A stretch of DNA of 64,000 bases from Acidobacteriota bacterium (GCA_021838785.1 JAKCCV010000014.1:41878-105877), one strand, 5' to 3'; counted from the first letter of the stretch, positions 53,920 to 63,743 are shown. A program made the numbers and translations. The notes: generated by a model from the letters alone, not told the origin.

Positions 53920-53961
53920 ACCAAAATTGCCCGGACTAGAGACAGCCCTGGGGGATAAGGG

Positions 53962-56640
53962 ATGGCTTTCAACAAGGCCAAGGCTCTGCAAGAGGCCCAA
54001 AAGTACGTCACGCAGGGGAAAACCCCCCAGGCGATCAAGCTCTATCAACAGATCGCGGAACGCGATCCCTCCGACCTCATCCTTCTGAACACCATTGGAG
54101 ACCTTTACATCCGCGAAAAGCGGCTGGGCGAGGCGCTGAAACATTTCTATCGGCTGGCGGAAGCCTATGTGACCGAAGGGTTTGTGGTGAAGGCCATCGC
54201 CATCTACAAAAAGATTTCCAAACTGGATCAAAGTTCGATTGAGCCGGTGTTGAAGCTGGCCGAGCTTTATGTAACGCAAGGGCTGAACCGCGAGGCGCGC
54301 GAGCAATACGCCACCGCCCTGCACTTTTTTCAGAAAAGCAAACAGCAGGATAAGGCGCTGGAGGTTCTGCGCAAGATGGCTCAACTGGAGCCGCAGAATC
54401 CCAAACTGCGGATCGAGTGGGCGGGGCTTGCCGAGCAGTCCGGCCAAGCCGAAGAGGCTGCGGAAGCTTACCTTGAGGCGGCCACGCTGCTGCAACGCGA
54501 GGGCGACGCCGCCGGCGCGGAGAACGCGCTCAAGAAGGCCGCGCAACTCCACCCCAACAACGCGCGCATTCAACTGAGCCTGGCGCACCACGCCTTTCGC
54601 CGGCAGGATTTTGAGCAGGCGGAGAAAATCGCCCGTTCGGTGCTGGCGCAAGAAGACAATCCCTCGGCCCGCCGACTGCTGCTGGAGTGTTATCTTGCCA
54701 CGCACAAGTTAGCCGAAGCCCAGCAAATCCTGATGGAGGTTTATCGAGCCAATCCCAGCGACTTCACGCCCATTGCCAATTTTGCTGATCTGTGCATGGC
54801 GCGAAAGGACTTTGAGGCAGCCTTCCAGGCGGTCAACTTGGTGGCGCAGGAACTCCAGGAGCGGAAAGAGACGGAAGGCTTGATGCAAAGCCTGCGGAAA
54901 ATTTGGGCGGGGGCGCCGCAGCATGTGCCGACGCTCGAGCTGGTTTACCAAATCAGCGAAGCCACCGCGGACGAATTCACCATTCCCGAGGTGCTGGAAG
55001 CTTTGGGCCACGCCTACGTGCAGACGGGACAGCTTGAGAAGGCTGAAATCGCCTACCGGAAGCTGGCCGTCCGAGAGCCGGAAAATCAGGATTATCTCGA
55101 CCTTCTTCGACAGGTTTTGCAGAAGCAAGGCAAGGAATTTGTGGCGCCGAGCTTGTCGCCTTTGTCTTCCGAAACCATGGCGCTCGAGTCGCCGACGGAA
55201 ATCGAAGCGCCGCCGGAGGAAGCGGCGATGGTGAAAGAAGCCATTGAGGCGAGCGACCTGTTCGTGCGCTATAACCTGCCGGGAAAGGCCGTTGCGGAAT
55301 TGGAAAAGGTGCTGGCCACTTATCCGGATCAGATCGAGATTCATCAGCGCATCCTGGAGGCGTGCCGCAAGAACTTGCCGGCGCGAGCCGCTCAGGCGGC
55401 GGAAGCGCTGGCCCGCATTTATGGCGATCGAGGCGACACGGCGAGCGCCCAGCATTACCGCGAAATCGCGCATCAACTGGGGGCGCCGGAAGCCGGCACA
55501 ACGGCTCCGTCCTCGGTCGCCGAGATGCCCGCTCCGTCGGCGCCGCAGGAGATTGACCTTTCCCAGGAATTTGGTTTTGTCACCCCGGAGGTCCAAGAAG
55601 GCGAAGCACCCCAAGAGATTCCCTTGGATTTGGGGCCTGGGGGCGCGGGAGTGGTTGGGCCGCCCGCCGAGCCTGAAGAGGTTTCGGCCACTCCGGGCGG
55701 GATAACAGCGAAAACCCCTGAACCTGCCCCGGTGCTTCCGCCGAGGGAGCCTGAACTTCCGCCTTTCGATTATCGCGCCAGCGAGGAAGAGCTTCGTTTT
55801 TACGTCAGTCAGGGATTGGTGGCCGAGGCGCAGAAGGCCGTGGAGGATTTGAAGGCGAAATATCCGGGTCATCCCGAGGTCATGAAGCTGGCGGAATGGC
55901 TGGAGCAGCAGACACGACCGCCGGCCGAAGCGGCCGCACCCGAAGGGGCGTGGGAATTGCCCACGACCTTTGCCAAGGAGGCTTCGCCGCCCGCCGTGTC
56001 TGAACCGCCAGCCGAGCCGGCAGCCCGCGCCGAGGCTCCGGCGGCGGGCAGCGCGGATCTGGTTGAAAGCCTGGCGAGCGAATTGGCATCCTCCCTCGGA
56101 GGGATAGAGGCTCCTGAAAAACCCGGTGCGGCTTCAGAACAAAAATCGCCGGCCGAGCCGGTCCCAGCCACGAGCCCGGCAGAGATGATTTCTCCCTTGG
56201 GCGACTTGCTGAGCGAGTTCGGCGAGGTTGAACCGAGCCAGGCGGGCGCCGACGACCCGGAAACTCATTATAATCTCGGCGTCGCCTTCCGAGAAATGGG
56301 GCTGCTGGACGAGGCCATCGGCGAGTTCCAAAAGGTGGTGAAAGGGTCGGCCAAGGGAAACGTTCCTCCCAATTTTTTGCAGGCATGCACCTTGCTGGCG
56401 GCGAGCTTTCGGGAAAAGGAGATGCCGGGCATTGCGGCCAAGTGGTATCTTCGGGCACTCGAAATGCCGGGACTCGACGAAGAGGCCACGCTGGCCGTGC
56501 TGTACGACTTGGGCCTCACCTACGAAGAGGCGGGCGACGTCAAGAGCGCCCTTGAGAAATTTACCGAAGTTTATAGCCAGAACATTGATTATCGCGACGT
56601 GGCGGAAAAAATCCGTTTGCTTCGGCAGAAAGCATCCTGA
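53962..56640 (+). CDS. Large tetratricopeptide-repeat protein
   Basis: The 892-residue soluble protein has TPR units over most of its first 500 residues (AIKLYQQIAERDPSDLILLN, AIAIYKKISKLDQSSIEPVL, AEIAYRKLAVREPENQDYLD). A Pro/Glu/Ala-rich, probably disordered linker at about 500-740 follows. Further TPR repeats lie at the C-terminus (DPETHYNLGVAFREMGLLDE, then AIGEFQKVV). The layout resembles scaffold proteins of gliding, pilus or polarity systems in other soil bacteria, but no specific partner can be named. It is followed 18 bases later by a small membrane protein, suggesting cotranscription. Confidence 0.87.
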   Translation: MAFNKAKALQEAQKYVTQGKTPQAIKLYQQIAERDPSDLILLNTIGDLYIREKRLGEALKHFYRLAEAYVTEGFVVKAIAIYKKISKLDQSSIEPVLKLAELYVTQGLNREAREQYATALHFFQKSKQQDKALEVLRKMAQLEPQNPKLRIEWAGLAEQSGQAEEAAEAYLEAATLLQREGDAAGAENALKKAAQLHPNNARIQLSLAHHAFRRQDFEQAEKIARSVLAQEDNPSARRLLLECYLATHKLAEAQQILMEVYRANPSDFTPIANFADLCMARKDFEAAFQAVNLVAQELQERKETEGLMQSLRKIWAGAPQHVPTLELVYQISEATADEFTIPEVLEALGHAYVQTGQLEKAEIAYRKLAVREPENQDYLDLLRQVLQKQGKEFVAPSLSPLSSETMALESPTEIEAPPEEAAMVKEAIEASDLFVRYNLPGKAVAELEKVLATYPDQIEIHQRILEACRKNLPARAAQAAEALARIYGDRGDTASAQHYREIAHQLGAPEAGTTAPSSVAEMPAPSAPQEIDLSQEFGFVTPEVQEGEAPQEIPLDLGPGGAGVVGPPAEPEEVSATPGGITAKTPEPAPVLPPREPELPPFDYRASEEELRFYVSQGLVAEAQKAVEDLKAKYPGHPEVMKLAEWLEQQTRPPAEAAAPEGAWELPTTFAKEASPPAVSEPPAEPAARAEAPAAGSADLVESLASELASSLGGIEAPEKPGAASEQKSPAEPVPATSPAEMISPLGDLLSEFGEVEPSQAGADDPETHYNLGVAFREMGLLDEAIGEFQKVVKGSAKGNVPPNFLQACTLLAASFREKEMPGIAAKWYLRALEMPGLDEEATLAVLYDLGLTYEEAGDVKSALEKFTEVYSQNIDYRDVAEKIRLLRQKAS

Positions 56641-56658
56641 GCGACCCCAGGGGTCGCC

Positions 56659-56994
56659 GTGACTACTTCAGAAGGGCTAACGCCCCCCCAGGCTCCCGCT
56701 TCTCCTCCGAACCAAGATCGGCCCATGAATCGGTGGCTCGCCGTGATCTATATTCTTTTCTGCTTTGAGATGGGGGTGTTTCTGTTCATGTTGCCGTGGG
56801 TGCCGTTTTGGAGCCGAAACTTTTTTGTGGGGCGCTTTGGTTGGGTTTCGGCTATTGCCATGGATGACTTTGTTCGCGGCGCCATCTCCGGCATCGGGGT
56901 CGCGGATATTTATCTCGCGCTCGAGGAGCTTTGGCGATTGCGGCGGTGGTTGGGCGTGGTTCGCGCGGACGGAGCGAACGGACCCAAGCGCTGA
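56659..56994 (+). CDS. Small two-helix membrane protein
   Basis: The 111-residue protein starts at GTG 56659 (AGGGG six bases upstream) with a Pro-rich N-terminus. Two hydrophobic segments follow (WLAVIYILFCFEMGVFLFML and the FVRGAISGIGVADIYLAL region). An Arg-rich end (LWRLRRWLGVV) is probably cytoplasmic. ATG 56725 is an alternative start directly before the first helix. Family unknown. It lies between the TPR gene and thiE on the same strand. Confidence 0.6.
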   Translation: MTTSEGLTPPQAPASPPNQDRPMNRWLAVIYILFCFEMGVFLFMLPWVPFWSRNFFVGRFGWVSAIAMDDFVRGAISGIGVADIYLALEELWRLRRWLGVVRADGANGPKR

Positions 56995-57038
56995 CCTCCG
57001 CCGGGCCGAACCGCACGAGGTGAAAGGAACCGGGCCCA

Positions 57039-57668
57039 TTGAAGAGCTTCTTGATTTGCTACGTGACGGATCGTCGCGGGCTAGAGCCGCAGCCGCTCGA
57101 GCCGCGAATTGAGCGGGCCATCAAGGCCGGCGTGGACTGGATTCAAATTCGGGAAAAAGACCTGCCGACGCGCGCGCTGCTCCAGCTAACGCAGGCCGCG
57201 GTTGAGAAGACGGGCGGAAACGCGACACGGGTTTTTGTGAATGACCGGCTGGATGTCGCTTTGGCGGCGGGCGCGCACGGCGTCCACTTAGGCGGACATT
57301 CCCTGCCCGTGGCTGCGCTCCGAGCGTGGGTGCCGGAGGGTTTTCAGGTGGGGGTTTCCTGCCATTCGGTCGAGGAAGCCCTGCGCGCCGAGGCCGACGG
57401 GGCAAGCTACGTTTTCTTCGGGCCCGTGTTTGAGACTCCCTCGAAGTTGCCTTACGGCCCTCCGGTCGGGTTGGACAAGCTGGCCGAAGTAACGGCCCGA
57501 GTGAAAATTCCGGTTCTTGCTATTGGGGGGGTGACGGTGGAGCGCGCGGGGGCGTGTTTGGCGCGCGGCGCGGCGGGGATTGCAGCGATCCGAATGTTCC
57601 AAGAAGGCGAGGCGATGGAAGAGCGCCTCCGGGCGTTAAGGCAAAACCTGGAAGCGCGCGGAGCGTGA
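57039..57668 (+). CDS. thiE: Thiamine-phosphate synthase
   Basis: The 209-residue TIM-barrel enzyme joins the pyrimidine and thiazole halves of thiamine. The signatures are IQIREKDLPTRAL, FVNDRLDVALAAGAHGVHLG, VGVSCHSVEEALRAEADGA and FGPVFETPSK. The phosphate-binding LAIGGVTVERA and GIAAIRMF are also present. It starts at TTG 57039, since no ATG or GTG lies before the barrel's first strand (FLICYVTD). No TPP riboswitch is visible upstream. It converges with the permease gene. Confidence 0.9.
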   Translation: MKSFLICYVTDRRGLEPQPLEPRIERAIKAGVDWIQIREKDLPTRALLQLTQAAVEKTGGNATRVFVNDRLDVALAAGAHGVHLGGHSLPVAALRAWVPEGFQVGVSCHSVEEALRAEADGASYVFFGPVFETPSKLPYGPPVGLDKLAEVTARVKIPVLAIGGVTVERAGACLARGAAGIAAIRMFQEGEAMEERLRALRQNLEARGA

Positions 57669-57701
57669 GGCTGATCGGCCGCGGCCGGGCGCGGCATCGA
57701 G

Positions 57702-58775
57702 CTATCGGTCGCCCATCCAGGCGCCCCAAGGCTTGAGCCTCTCCACGTTGTCGCACACCGCTTTGACCGCCGCCGTGATAGGCACGGCGAGAATCAAACC
57801 AAAGCCTCCCCAAAGCCACGCCCAGAACATCATCGAGATGGTCACGGTCAAGGCATTCAGCTTGACGCGATGCCCCACCAATTTGGGCGTGAAGACGTTG
57901 ATGGCCAGAAAGTGAACCACCGTCACCGTCACGCCAATCACCACAAAGGGGGTGATGGCGCTGTATTGTCCGAGGGCAATCATTAAGGGCGGAACAAGCC
58001 CGAGGGCCACGCCGAGGTAGGGAATCAGGCTTAAAAGGGCCGCGAGCGGTCCCATCAACAGCGCGTAGCGCAAGTGAATCAGTCCGAAAATCGGCGTAAT
58101 CAAGGCGGCGGAAATCAGCGCCACAAGAATGTTGCCCAGCACGTATTCCCGCACCATGTGGCCGATGCTGTGGATAACCGTTTCGGCGTGATAGCGGTGC
58201 TCGCGCGGAAACAGGTTGAGTGAGCTCGCCCAGATTTGATCTTTGCCGGCCAGCATAAAGAAAACGAGGAAGGGAATGAACATGACGGTGACCGCAAAAC
58301 TATAGATGGAACCAATGCCGCGCAGCAGATAGTGCGCCCAGGGCGACTCCTGCTGGAGCCGGATGGTGGGCAGGCCCGGCTGTTGGGCGGCCGGCATAAT
58401 GGTGGAGGTGCTCTGCTGAAGCCGACCGACGAAGCGCTCAAAACTCTGCAAAAGCCGCTTGAGCGGCTCGGCGTAGGTGGGGAAATCATGGGCAAAGGCA
58501 ATGAGTTGATTGTAAAGGGCGTAAATCACCAGGTACACAAGGCCGAGCGCCGCCACCACCATAATCAGTGAGCCGAGCCAGCGAGGCACGCGAATGCGCT
58601 CCAGCCATCGCACCCCCGGCTCCAGCACAAAGGCGATGAAGATGGAAAAGATCAGCGTGATGACCACGGAACTGGCATAGTTGATGCAGGCAATGATGAT
58701 GGCGGCGGCAATGATCCGCAGGCTGATGGAGGCGGCGCGGGCCACGGACGGGCTTTCCAGACGAGCATCGGGCAT
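57702..58775 (-). CDS. AI-2E family transporter (PerM-like permease)
   Basis: The 357-residue inner-membrane protein has seven to eight helices in the AI-2E/PerM pattern. Two N-terminal helices are followed by a soluble helical segment (about 100-170). The conserved C-terminal core is VALISAALITPIFGL, LMGPLAALLSLIPYLGVALG and VFTPKLVGHRVKLN. Family members export small molecules or move sodium; the autoinducer-2 role is not general. It stands alone on the minus strand. Confidence 0.87.
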   Translation of the reverse strand: MPDARLESPSVARAASISLRIIAAAIIIACINYASSVVITLIFSIFIAFVLEPGVRWLERIRVPRWLGSLIMVVAALGLVYLVIYALYNQLIAFAHDFPTYAEPLKRLLQSFERFVGRLQQSTSTIMPAAQQPGLPTIRLQQESPWAHYLLRGIGSIYSFAVTVMFIPFLVFFMLAGKDQIWASSLNLFPREHRYHAETVIHSIGHMVREYVLGNILVALISAALITPIFGLIHLRYALLMGPLAALLSLIPYLGVALGLVPPLMIALGQYSAITPFVVIGVTVTVVHFLAINVFTPKLVGHRVKLNALTVTISMMFWAWLWGGFGLILAVPITAAVKAVCDNVERLKPWGAWMGDR

Positions 58776-59288
58776 GCAGGAACCTGCGGGGCTGATTGTA
58801 GCTTGACGGCGCGGAAAATTCTACTGGAGAGGCAAGCCGGCGGCGAGGACGCGGGCCAGAAGATCTCGGTCTTGCGCTGACGTGCGGTGGGTTTCATGTT
58901 CAGCGACAAGAAGGCGTGAAAGATGGCGTCGGCGAGGAGGTCCCCTGGCAGAAAGCCCTCGATGGCGCCGGGGTCATGCTGGAAGACGTGATCGAAGTGC
59001 CTTTGGGGGAAACGGGAACTTCAGACTGCCCGCGGGCGAGAAAGGATTGACGCCACTGAATTCCTTAGAAGCACTGGCTGAAGAGGAAATAATCATTCCA
59101 GATTTCCTTTTTGAGATGCGCGGAGAAACTCTTGGGGCGCTTTCAACATCAACAATGACACGGGTCTGAGCATCATGAGGAGGGTTTAAAGGCGTGAACC
59201 GATTAGGTGAGAACCCCAAGCATCCCGTTCAACTGCGGGTGAGAAGAGCTACAATCCCACAACGAAGGCCAAACACAAGGAGCTATCC
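58776..59288. other. Gene-poor region, possible decayed coding sequence
   Basis: About 510 bases separate the permease from the propeller-hydrolase gene. On the + strand a frame is open for 82 codons from 58802 to 59050. It has a protein-like stretch (GVGEEVPWQKALDGAGVMLE) but no start codon with a ribosome site and no recognised family. It may be a remnant. The last bases contain the AAGGAG site of the next gene. Confidence 0.35.
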
Positions 59289-60287
59289 ATGACCCAATTA
59301 GCATTTTCCTCGTCTCTGCATCGTGTCTTTGGTGCGCTATCCAAGTTCGATCCCGAGCAGTCCACTGTCATCATGCAGCCGGAGCATTCAGGGCGCGGCA
59401 CCTGGACCGGTTGCCCGGGTGTTCTTTATGAGCCGCAGCAACATCGGTTCCTGATGACCTATCGCCAACGGCGACCGCGCAGCAATCCGGCCACGGAGCG
59501 AGGATGGCGCTGCGCTGTGGCAGCCAGTGACGACGGCATCCATTTCGAGGATGTTTGGGCTGTCGAGAAGTCTGAACTTGGCACGTCTTCGATGGAACGG
59601 TTTTGTCTATTGCCCAGGATGGAGGGTGGCTATCATCTGTACTTGAGCTACGTGGACCCTGCCGACAACCGGTGGCGCATTGACTGTGTCGAGGCCGACA
59701 CGCCTGATTCCTTTGATGTGCGGACCGCACGGCCTCTATTGACCGCGGCTTCGACCCATACGGAGGGAGTCAAGGATCCCTATGCCATGCGCGTTGGACC
59801 AGCGGTGTACCTGTTTGCAAGCTTTGCATCTGGGGAAACCCTGGACCGCGGGCAACGTGCGCAAGCGCACGCCACGGCAGACATTTTCAACACGGGCGTG
59901 ACGATTGGCTTGACGGGGCTGGCGACCGGACTGGATGGTCGTAACTTTGCGTGGCAGGGATCGGTCCTCAGCGTTGGCACTGGTTGGGACCGGTATTCGG
60001 CACGGTTGAACAGTGTGGTTCCTCTGGCGGGTGGAGCATGGGTTGGTTTCTATGACGGCTCTGCAGGTGTCGAGGAGAACTATGAGGAGCGTTGTGGACT
60101 GGCGATGTCCCATGATCTTCGACATTGGAATCGGCTGAGCACAAGCGTGCCGTGGATGGTGTCGCCCCATGGGACCGGATCGCTGCGATATGTGGATGCC
60201 GTACCCGTTGGCCAGGAACTCTGGATGTATTTCGAGTACGCGCGCGCGGATGGGGCGCATGACTTGAGGCTGCACAAGGTCCGTTGA
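59289..60287 (+). CDS. Beta-propeller glycosidase or phosphorylase-like protein (GH43/GH130-like)
   Basis: The 332-residue protein has no signal peptide. Repeating propeller segments are visible: WTGCPGVLYEPQQHRFLMTY, CAVAASDDGIHFEDVW, GYHLYLSYVDPADNRWRIDC, EGVKDPYAMRVGPAVYLFA and LWMYFEYARADGAHDLRLH. This is the five-bladed fold of GH43 and GH130 families; the reaction is not fixed by sequence. AAGGAG lies 6 bases before the ATG. The stop overlaps the start of a sugar porter, so it probably acts on the imported sugar. Confidence 0.62.
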   Translation: MTQLAFSSSLHRVFGALSKFDPEQSTVIMQPEHSGRGTWTGCPGVLYEPQQHRFLMTYRQRRPRSNPATERGWRCAVAASDDGIHFEDVWAVEKSELGTSSMERFCLLPRMEGGYHLYLSYVDPADNRWRIDCVEADTPDSFDVRTARPLLTAASTHTEGVKDPYAMRVGPAVYLFASFASGETLDRGQRAQAHATADIFNTGVTIGLTGLATGLDGRNFAWQGSVLSVGTGWDRYSARLNSVVPLAGGAWVGFYDGSAGVEENYEERCGLAMSHDLRHWNRLSTSVPWMVSPHGTGSLRYVDAVPVGQELWMYFEYARADGAHDLRLHKVR

Positions 60288-61687
60288 TGAACGTCGAGCC
60301 ATCCTTGCGCGCCGCGTCAGGGCCAGGATACCGGGGCAGGCGACTGCCACTTCGATTCTGGACCTACGTGCTCGGTGCGCTGGGAGGTCTGCTGTTCGGT
60401 TACGACACGGGCATCATCGCAGGCGCAATCCTATTTATCCGGCACGATTTCAGGTTGAATCCGCTGCAGCAGGGTCTGGTGGTCAGCTCGCTTGTGTTGG
60501 GAGCGGTAGCCGGAGCCGTCGCGGCGGGATACCTGAGTGACCGGTTCGGACGTCGTCGGCTATTGTTGCTGGCGGGAGCGATATATGCCGGCGGTGCCAT
60601 GGGGTCGGCGCTGGCCCCTTCGGTAATGGTGCTGATTGTTTTCCGGCTGCTGCTGGGGCTTGCCGTTGGCGTGTCCTCGGTGGTGGTGCCGCTGTACCTC
60701 GCGGAGATGGCGCCGACTCCTGTCCGTGGTGCCCTAACCTCATTGAACCAGTTGATGATCGCCCTTGGCATTTTTGTGGCCTACCTGATGACGTTCCTGC
60801 TGTCAGGCAGCGGCGATTGGCGAGCGATGCTCGGACTGGCGGCGGTACCGGCGATCCTCATGCTGGCTGGACTGTGGTTTCAGGACGAGTCCCCACGCTG
60901 GCTGGTGGCCCATGGTCGTACGGAGGAGGCGCGCGCCGTGCTCAGGCGGACTCATGGGCCGGGCGAGATCGAACGCGAAATCGAGGAAATGCGCCGGGCC
61001 AGCCAGGCAAGCTCCACGTTGGGGATTCTTGAGTTGTTGCGGACGCGCTGGTTGCGGCGAGCCATGCTGTTGGCCGCTATGCTCGCAATATTCTCGCAAC
61101 TAGTCGGCATCAATACCATTGTTTACTATGCCCCGACGATTCTGAGCGCTGCCGGATTCGGTAAGTCAGTGGCGATTCTCAGTAGCGTCGGTCTGGCTTC
61201 CCTCTCGATTATCGCAACGGTGATCGCGGTAAGTATCGTCGATCGCGTGGGGCGGCGGCCATTGATGCTGGGAGGTTTGGTCGGCATGGTGGTCAGCATG
61301 GCGTTGATTGGATTCATGTTTATGAGCAGCGGTCTGCACACCACCAACGGAAGGATTATTGCGGTAACTTGTCTGGCAGTTTTCAAGTTCGCGTTTTCCA
61401 TAAGCTGGGGACCTCTGCTTTGGGTGATGTTGCCAGAACTTCTTCCGCTGCACGTACGGGGAACAGCGATGGGCGCAGCCGTTTTTCTCAACTGGACCAC
61501 TAATTTCGTTGTGTCCTTGCTGTTTCCTGTGCTGCTGGCAGCGGGAGCCGGGTCGGTTTTCGAGTTGTTTGCCGGATTCGGCTTGATCGCCTTCATACTG
61601 ACTGCGAAGTGGCTGCCCGAGACTTCAGGACGCAGCCTGGAAATGCTCGAATTGGAGCAGTTTTCCGAGAACGAAAGTGATATCTGA
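60287..61687 (+). CDS. Sugar porter of the major facilitator superfamily
   Basis: The 466-residue transporter has 12 membrane helices and all sugar-porter marks. These are FGYDTGIIAGAILFI, DRFGRRRLLL between helices 2 and 3, VPLYLAEMAPTPVRG, ESPRWLVAHGR and QLVGINTIVYYAPTI. DRVGRRPLML and the C-terminal PETSGRSLE are also present. It imports a monosaccharide or related polyol, probably with protons. The ATG at 60287 shares a base with the stop of the hydrolase gene, making a tight two-gene unit. Confidence 0.92.
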   Translation: MNVEPSLRAASGPGYRGRRLPLRFWTYVLGALGGLLFGYDTGIIAGAILFIRHDFRLNPLQQGLVVSSLVLGAVAGAVAAGYLSDRFGRRRLLLLAGAIYAGGAMGSALAPSVMVLIVFRLLLGLAVGVSSVVVPLYLAEMAPTPVRGALTSLNQLMIALGIFVAYLMTFLLSGSGDWRAMLGLAAVPAILMLAGLWFQDESPRWLVAHGRTEEARAVLRRTHGPGEIEREIEEMRRASQASSTLGILELLRTRWLRRAMLLAAMLAIFSQLVGINTIVYYAPTILSAAGFGKSVAILSSVGLASLSIIATVIAVSIVDRVGRRPLMLGGLVGMVVSMALIGFMFMSSGLHTTNGRIIAVTCLAVFKFAFSISWGPLLWVMLPELLPLHVRGTAMGAAVFLNWTTNFVVSLLFPVLLAAGAGSVFELFAGFGLIAFILTAKWLPETSGRSLEMLELEQFSENESDI

Positions 61688-61996
61688 TTGCTCTCAGACC
61701 ATTCCAATCATTTGTCATACCAGGTTAAGTCATCATGAGGCGCGGGAGCAGTTGTGACCTGCCCCCTTTTTCCGTACCCATCATAATGTGAGTTCCGGGG
61801 TTGGGTTTGGTCTATTCTCCCGTGCATCCGTTTCTCAGGGATTACCGACGCCGAAAGTCGCCGGGAGAGCAATGCAATCCTTGTAACGCCGGGTGCAGCC
61901 GCTTGGGAGGCCATCTCGAAAACAGGTTGACAACGGCGCGCGAGATGGGTGAACTGTTTTGTTTCGTTATTATTACTTCGCCGCAGGAGGCCCTTC
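61688..61996. other. Intergenic region between sugar porter and GH27, no gene seen
   Basis: About 310 bases. No convincing frame on either strand. Its composition is more AT-rich than its surroundings in the first half (CATCATAATGTGAG). The end carries the AGGAGG site of the GH27 gene at 61985-61990. Confidence 0.4.
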
Positions 61997-63694
61997 GTGG
62001 CGCTCAAAAGAAGTCTCGAGACAAATCATTCCCACGTGACGGGCGGGGGCCGCGGGATAGCTGTCCTGCTGTTGCTGACGTGGGTTGGGGGCGCGGCAGT
62101 TGCGGCGCTGGGCGCGCCGGCCGGCAAACCGCTGGCCGCCACGCCGCCCATGGGCTGGAACGACTGGGCGCATTACCAGTGCAACTACACCGCGAACACC
62201 ATCCTCGATAATGCCCGGGCGCTCGTCTCGACCGGTCTGGCGGCGCGCGGTTACGACACGGTCACCATTGATGATTGCTGGATGCAGAAAGGTCGCGACG
62301 CGCGCGGCAACTTGCAGCCAAACCCGAAACGGTTTCCGAAGGGAATGAAGCCGGTAGCCGAAGCCATCCACAAGCTGGGGCTGAAGTTCGGCATCTATGA
62401 GGATTCCGGCTACGCAACCTGCGGCGGCTGGGCGGGCAGTGGGCAGCCGCAAGGCGGCGGCAAGTATCACTTCCTGCAGGATGCCAGGCTTTTCGCTTCC
62501 TGGGGCGTGGATTATCTGAAACTGGACGCCTGCAACGTCTATGTGCCGCCCGGCGCGACCAAGGAAGAAGCTTACCGCAAAGCTTACGCCGCCGAACATG
62601 CGGCGCTCAAGGCCGTGGGGCGTCCCATCGTTTTCTCGGAATCGGCTCCCGCCTATTTCCAGGGGACGCCGGAATGGTACGACGTGCTAAGTTGGGTCCG
62701 CCATTACGGGCAGTTGTGGCGCGAAGGCACCGACATCGCCACCTACCATGCCCACCACCCCGACGCTTCGCGCTTCCACAGTGTGCTGTGGAATTACGCC
62801 TACAACCTGCCGCTGGGCCGCTTCCAGAAGCCCGGCAACTGGAACGACGCGGATTTCATCATCGCGGGCGATCGCGGGCTGAGCCTGGCAGAAAGCCGCA
62901 GCCAGATGGCCCTGTGGTCTATGATGTCAGCGCCGCTCATTCTCAGCTCCGACGTCGCGAAACTCAGCCCGGAGGCCCTCGCCATTCTCGGCAACCGGGC
63001 GGTAATTGCCGTTGACCAGGACCCTCTGGGCCGGATGGCCACGCTGGTGCGGCGCACGGGGGAGATGGACGTTCTTTTCAAGCCGCTCGCGAATGGCGAC
63101 GATGCCGTCGCCGTGCTGAACCGTAGCGCCGCAACCCTCAAGGTCGAGCTGCGCCCGGCCCAGTTCGGTTTTGCCGCAACGTCCGCCTGCCGCCTGGACG
63201 CGCAGGACCTTTGGAACGGAAAGCGGCAGTCCGATGTGGCCGCCCTGGAAGCCGAGGTTCCCTCTCACGATACCGTCATCTGGCGCATTCGCGCTTCCGC
63301 CGCTTGCGGCCGGCCAACGCGCACCGGCACCATCACCCTCACCGACAACGTAAGGCGCCGCCGGCATAGTCTCAACGGCTACGCCCGCTGCCTGGCCCCG
63401 GGGAGCGTCGAAGCCTGCTCGGGCGCCGCGGAAGAGAGTTGGACGGTTACGCCGCAGGGCGCGCTGCGGTCCTCCGGCGATCGCTGCCTGGCCGTTGCCC
63501 ATAGCCAACCGGTGATGCAAGCCTGCCGTGCCGAACGTGCCCAGCACTGGCGTTATACGCTGTTGGGCAACCTCATCAGCGCCGCCGATCACCGCTGCCT
63601 TGGCGCCGCCGGGGGTGAAAGCGGGTCCCAAAGGCTTGCCATGCAACCTTGCGGGCACAACTTGCCGAACCAGATCTGGTCACTGCCCAACTGA
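61997..63694 (+). CDS. Exported GH27 alpha-galactosidase with ricin-type lectin tail
   Basis: GTG 61997, with AGGAGG six bases upstream, gives 565 residues. A signal peptide (RGIAVLLLLTWVGGAAVAAL) leads to the GH27 barrel: TPPMGWNDWAHYQCN, YDTVTIDDCW, nucleophile Asp177 in YLKLDACN, and the acid/base region NWNDADF near 284. APLILSSDV, a beta domain and a C-terminal ricin-B-like carbohydrate-binding region (about 430-565) follow, with Q-x-W marks (QHWRY, QIWSL) and disulfide Cys. It should remove alpha-linked galactose from polysaccharides outside the cytoplasm. Confidence 0.92.
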   Translation: MALKRSLETNHSHVTGGGRGIAVLLLLTWVGGAAVAALGAPAGKPLAATPPMGWNDWAHYQCNYTANTILDNARALVSTGLAARGYDTVTIDDCWMQKGRDARGNLQPNPKRFPKGMKPVAEAIHKLGLKFGIYEDSGYATCGGWAGSGQPQGGGKYHFLQDARLFASWGVDYLKLDACNVYVPPGATKEEAYRKAYAAEHAALKAVGRPIVFSESAPAYFQGTPEWYDVLSWVRHYGQLWREGTDIATYHAHHPDASRFHSVLWNYAYNLPLGRFQKPGNWNDADFIIAGDRGLSLAESRSQMALWSMMSAPLILSSDVAKLSPEALAILGNRAVIAVDQDPLGRMATLVRRTGEMDVLFKPLANGDDAVAVLNRSAATLKVELRPAQFGFAATSACRLDAQDLWNGKRQSDVAALEAEVPSHDTVIWRIRASAACGRPTRTGTITLTDNVRRRRHSLNGYARCLAPGSVEACSGAAEESWTVTPQGALRSSGDRCLAVAHSQPVMQACRAERAQHWRYTLLGNLISAADHRCLGAAGGESGSQRLAMQPCGHNLPNQIWSLPN

Positions 63695-63743
63695 CCACTG
63701 AACAGAGCGCAGGGGGCTGAGGGACGGCCGCGGGTCATTCGGC

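Noticed and set aside
56995..57038. A TPP riboswitch for thiE
   Set aside because: Only 44 bases separate thiE from the previous gene, and no THI-box sequence is visible.
58882..59169. A 95-codon Arg-rich frame after the permease gene
   Set aside because: Low-complexity Arg/Gly translation, no ribosome site; another frame in the same place looks more protein-like but also lacks a start.
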